Source of the DNA: Paludibacteraceae bacterium
Lineage (GTDB): Bacteria; Bacteroidota; Bacteroidia; Bacteroidales; Paludibacteraceae
Assembly: GCA_017630395.1 (NCBI GenBank)
Contig: JAGBVI010000099.1
Span: 1-64,000 of the forward strand
Length of the DNA: 64,000 nt
Direction: 5' to 3'
The translations under genes and the position numbers were made by a program. Position 1 is the first letter of the stretch, and each line of letters starts with the position of its first letter. A model generated the notes under the pieces. The model was not told where the DNA came from. It ran no database searches and saw nothing but the letters and a program-made list of their open reading frames with translations. Shown here one piece after another: positions 62,630 through 64,000 of the stretch.

Positions 62630-63868
62630 ATGGCAAATATATTTATTAAAGGAGTAACATTGGATGGTAGTGTTACTAATATCAAAATAGAGGGAAATAG
62701 GTTTACAGAAATAGGGTGTGATATTACATCTTCACTCGAAGATGTTGTAATTGACGGAGCAGATAAGGCGATTGTTCCCCCCTTTTATAATGCGCACACG
62801 CATGCGGCAATGACATTGTTAAGAGGGTATGCAGATGATATGCCTCTATTCCCTTGGTTAAACGATTATATATGGCCTTTTGAGGCGAAGATGACCGAAG
62901 AGGATATTTATATCGGAAGTCGTTTGGCATTGTTGGAAATGATAAAATCAGGAACGCTCTTCTTTAATGATATGTATTGGGATACCCATGAGACGTGGAG
63001 AGCTACGGAAGAGATGGGCTTAAGGGGGTGTATGGGAATGACTTTCACAGATAACTTGGGGGAAAAGCAGATAGAAAAGAATTTTGAATTATTGAAAGAA
63101 TATAAGGATAAATCGCCTCGCATTCAGATGGCAATAGCTCCGCACGCAGTATATACGGTTAGTGAAAAATTGTGGATTCGTTGTGCAGAAGAGGCCAAAT
63201 CAGAGGGCGTTTTGCTTCATTTTCATTTGTCTGAGACAGAGAAAGAGGTGAATGATTGCATAGAACAATATGGGCTGACACCGGTGCGATGGCTAGATAG
63301 ATTAGGTATTTTAGGAGATAATTGTATTGCAGCTCATGTAGTGCACGTTGATCAAGAGGAGATACAGATATTAAAAGATAGAGGTGTGGCGATAGCGCAT
63401 AACCCGGTTTCTAACATGAAATTATCATCCGGATATTTCAAAAGCAAACAGATGGATTTGAATGGAAATAAAGTTTTAATCGGCACAGATGGATGTTCGT
63501 CAAACAATAATTTGGATATGTTGGAAGAGACTAAATTTGCGGCAATGATTGCAAAATGCAATTATGGTCCTGAGGTTTTGCCTGTACAAACTTTGCTACA
63601 ATGGTCTCAAACAAACGGCCCAAAAATATTTGGGGTGGATGCCGGAGAGATTAAAGTTGGTAAATTAGCAGATGCATTGTTAGTGGATTTAAATAATGAG
63701 CGAATGGTGCCTTGCTACAATTTCTCCTCTAATTGGATTTATGCAACCGGTACAGAGGCGGTAGATACGGTGATTTGCGATGGACGCATATTAATGCAAA
63801 ATCGCAAAGTGGAAGGTGAAGAAGAAATAATAAGCAGTGCAAAAAGTTGTTGCAGAAAGTGGATGTAG
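62630..63868 (+). CDS. mtaD: Amidohydrolase, MtaD/SAH-deaminase-like
   Basis: A 412-aa metal-dependent amidohydrolase. Metal ligands are seen in FYNAHTHAAMTLLRGYADD, HFHLSETEKEV, AHVVHVD and LIGTDGCSSNNNLDM. The pattern matches the 5-methylthioadenosine/S-adenosylhomocysteine deaminase family, though substrate assignment in this family is notoriously uncertain. A TATATTTG -7 box lies at 62544-62551. Confidence 0.85.
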   Translation: MANIFIKGVTLDGSVTNIKIEGNRFTEIGCDITSSLEDVVIDGADKAIVPPFYNAHTHAAMTLLRGYADDMPLFPWLNDYIWPFEAKMTEEDIYIGSRLALLEMIKSGTLFFNDMYWDTHETWRATEEMGLRGCMGMTFTDNLGEKQIEKNFELLKEYKDKSPRIQMAIAPHAVYTVSEKLWIRCAEEAKSEGVLLHFHLSETEKEVNDCIEQYGLTPVRWLDRLGILGDNCIAAHVVHVDQEEIQILKDRGVAIAHNPVSNMKLSSGYFKSKQMDLNGNKVLIGTDGCSSNNNLDMLEETKFAAMIAKCNYGPEVLPVQTLLQWSQTNGPKIFGVDAGEIKVGKLADALLVDLNNERMVPCYNFSSNWIYATGTEAVDTVICDGRILMQNRKVEGEEEIISSAKSCCRKWM

Positions 63869-63956
63869 ATTATGTATGTCGATATAACATAAAATAAGAA
63901 TATTGATTTATTTTTAATACTATATTTTTGTATTTTTGTGGAAATTTACAAAGAAA

Positions 63957-64000
63957 ATGAAGGAGATAAAGGAAAATAGTAAGCAGCACATGTTAGATTG
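63957..64000 (+). CDS. Start of a gene cut by the window edge
   Basis: ATG at 63957 opens a frame reading MKEIKENSKQHMLD to the end of the window. Two TATTTTTG boxes (63923-63930 and 63931-63938) lie just upstream and suggest a promoter. The fragment is too short to identify. Confidence 0.4.
   Translation, partial: MKEIKENSKQHMLD

Noticed and set aside
1..64000. tRNA, rRNA genes and CRISPR arrays
   Set aside because: I looked for tRNA T-loop patterns, rRNA-like blocks and regularly spaced direct repeats by eye and saw none; a covariance scan would be decisive.

Overview
The window is a low-GC, gene-dense chromosomal segment of a Bacteroidota bacterium, most likely order Bacteroidales. The main support is gene content typical of that group: the rimP-nusA-infB block, DUF5606, an Rpb6-type omega subunit, GldA, DUF3098, DUF5723 and C-terminal domains of the type IX secretion system (T9SS). 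Promoters fit the Bacteroidota pattern TTTG-N18/20-TAnnTTTG, and Shine-Dalgarno sequences are generally absent. The genus cannot be read from the sequence.

Layout. 1-1750 is an accessory edge: an Rpn/PD-(D/E)XK transposase-family gene, a decayed IS30-family transposase and a single repeat terminus. 1760-8800 is the rimP-nusA-infB operon, whose promoter is followed at once by an intrinsic terminator, then cvpA, a DUF2461 gene and a Sel1-repeat gene. 8860-13560 holds a DUF4348-like protein and two tandem, mosaic right-handed beta-helix proteins with T9SS tails. 13580-16220 (minus) carries an epimerase, ubiE/menG and an SDR. 16480-21540 carries pyrG, whose glutaminase nucleophile Cys is replaced by Gly, then yidC and a sodium/solute symporter. 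22370-29860 carries a DUF5723 protein, menA, kdsA, a MATE exporter and a class A PBP. 30205-32070 is a complete Trp-codon leader-peptide attenuator in front of a stand-alone trpB2. 32088-35761 (minus) carries two SDR-fold genes, an SUMF1-domain protein and a PepSY-like protein. 36254-43909 carries argE, an RNase H, a gldA-like ATPase, frr, rsgA, an orphan histidine kinase, DUF177/yceD, rpmF and a histidine phosphatase. 44272-45716 is a translationally coupled pair: a minimal T9SS-tail-like protein and a PETase-like alpha/beta hydrolase. 45992-49747 (minus) carries ftsX, DUF3098, uppP, truB and queA. 50194-53727 is a very large CotH/lamin-tail T9SS protein. The end carries an AddB-like nuclease, DUF5606, bamD, omega, comF, a small lipoprotein, dnaG and an amidohydrolase.

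Theme of the non-coding DNA. The intergenic spaces contain a family of about 190-bp elements with about 20-bp terminal inverted repeats (36254-36441, 45716-45906, 58695-58886, with a more divergent candidate at 30407-30600). These look like MITEs. A related short palindromic motif, TTCTATAAATT, recurs in many intergenic regions and even supplies the stop codon of the CotH gene. The IS30 remnant near the start carries one copy of the MITE terminus, which suggests a possible source of transposase.

Most of the window is core housekeeping. The parts most worth following are the trp attenuator on a solitary trpB2, the Cys-to-Gly change in CTP synthase, the promoter-terminator leader of rimP-nusA-infB, the MITE family, the mosaic beta-helix pair with its upstream 'fossil' end, and the coupled hydrolase/T9SS-tail pair.
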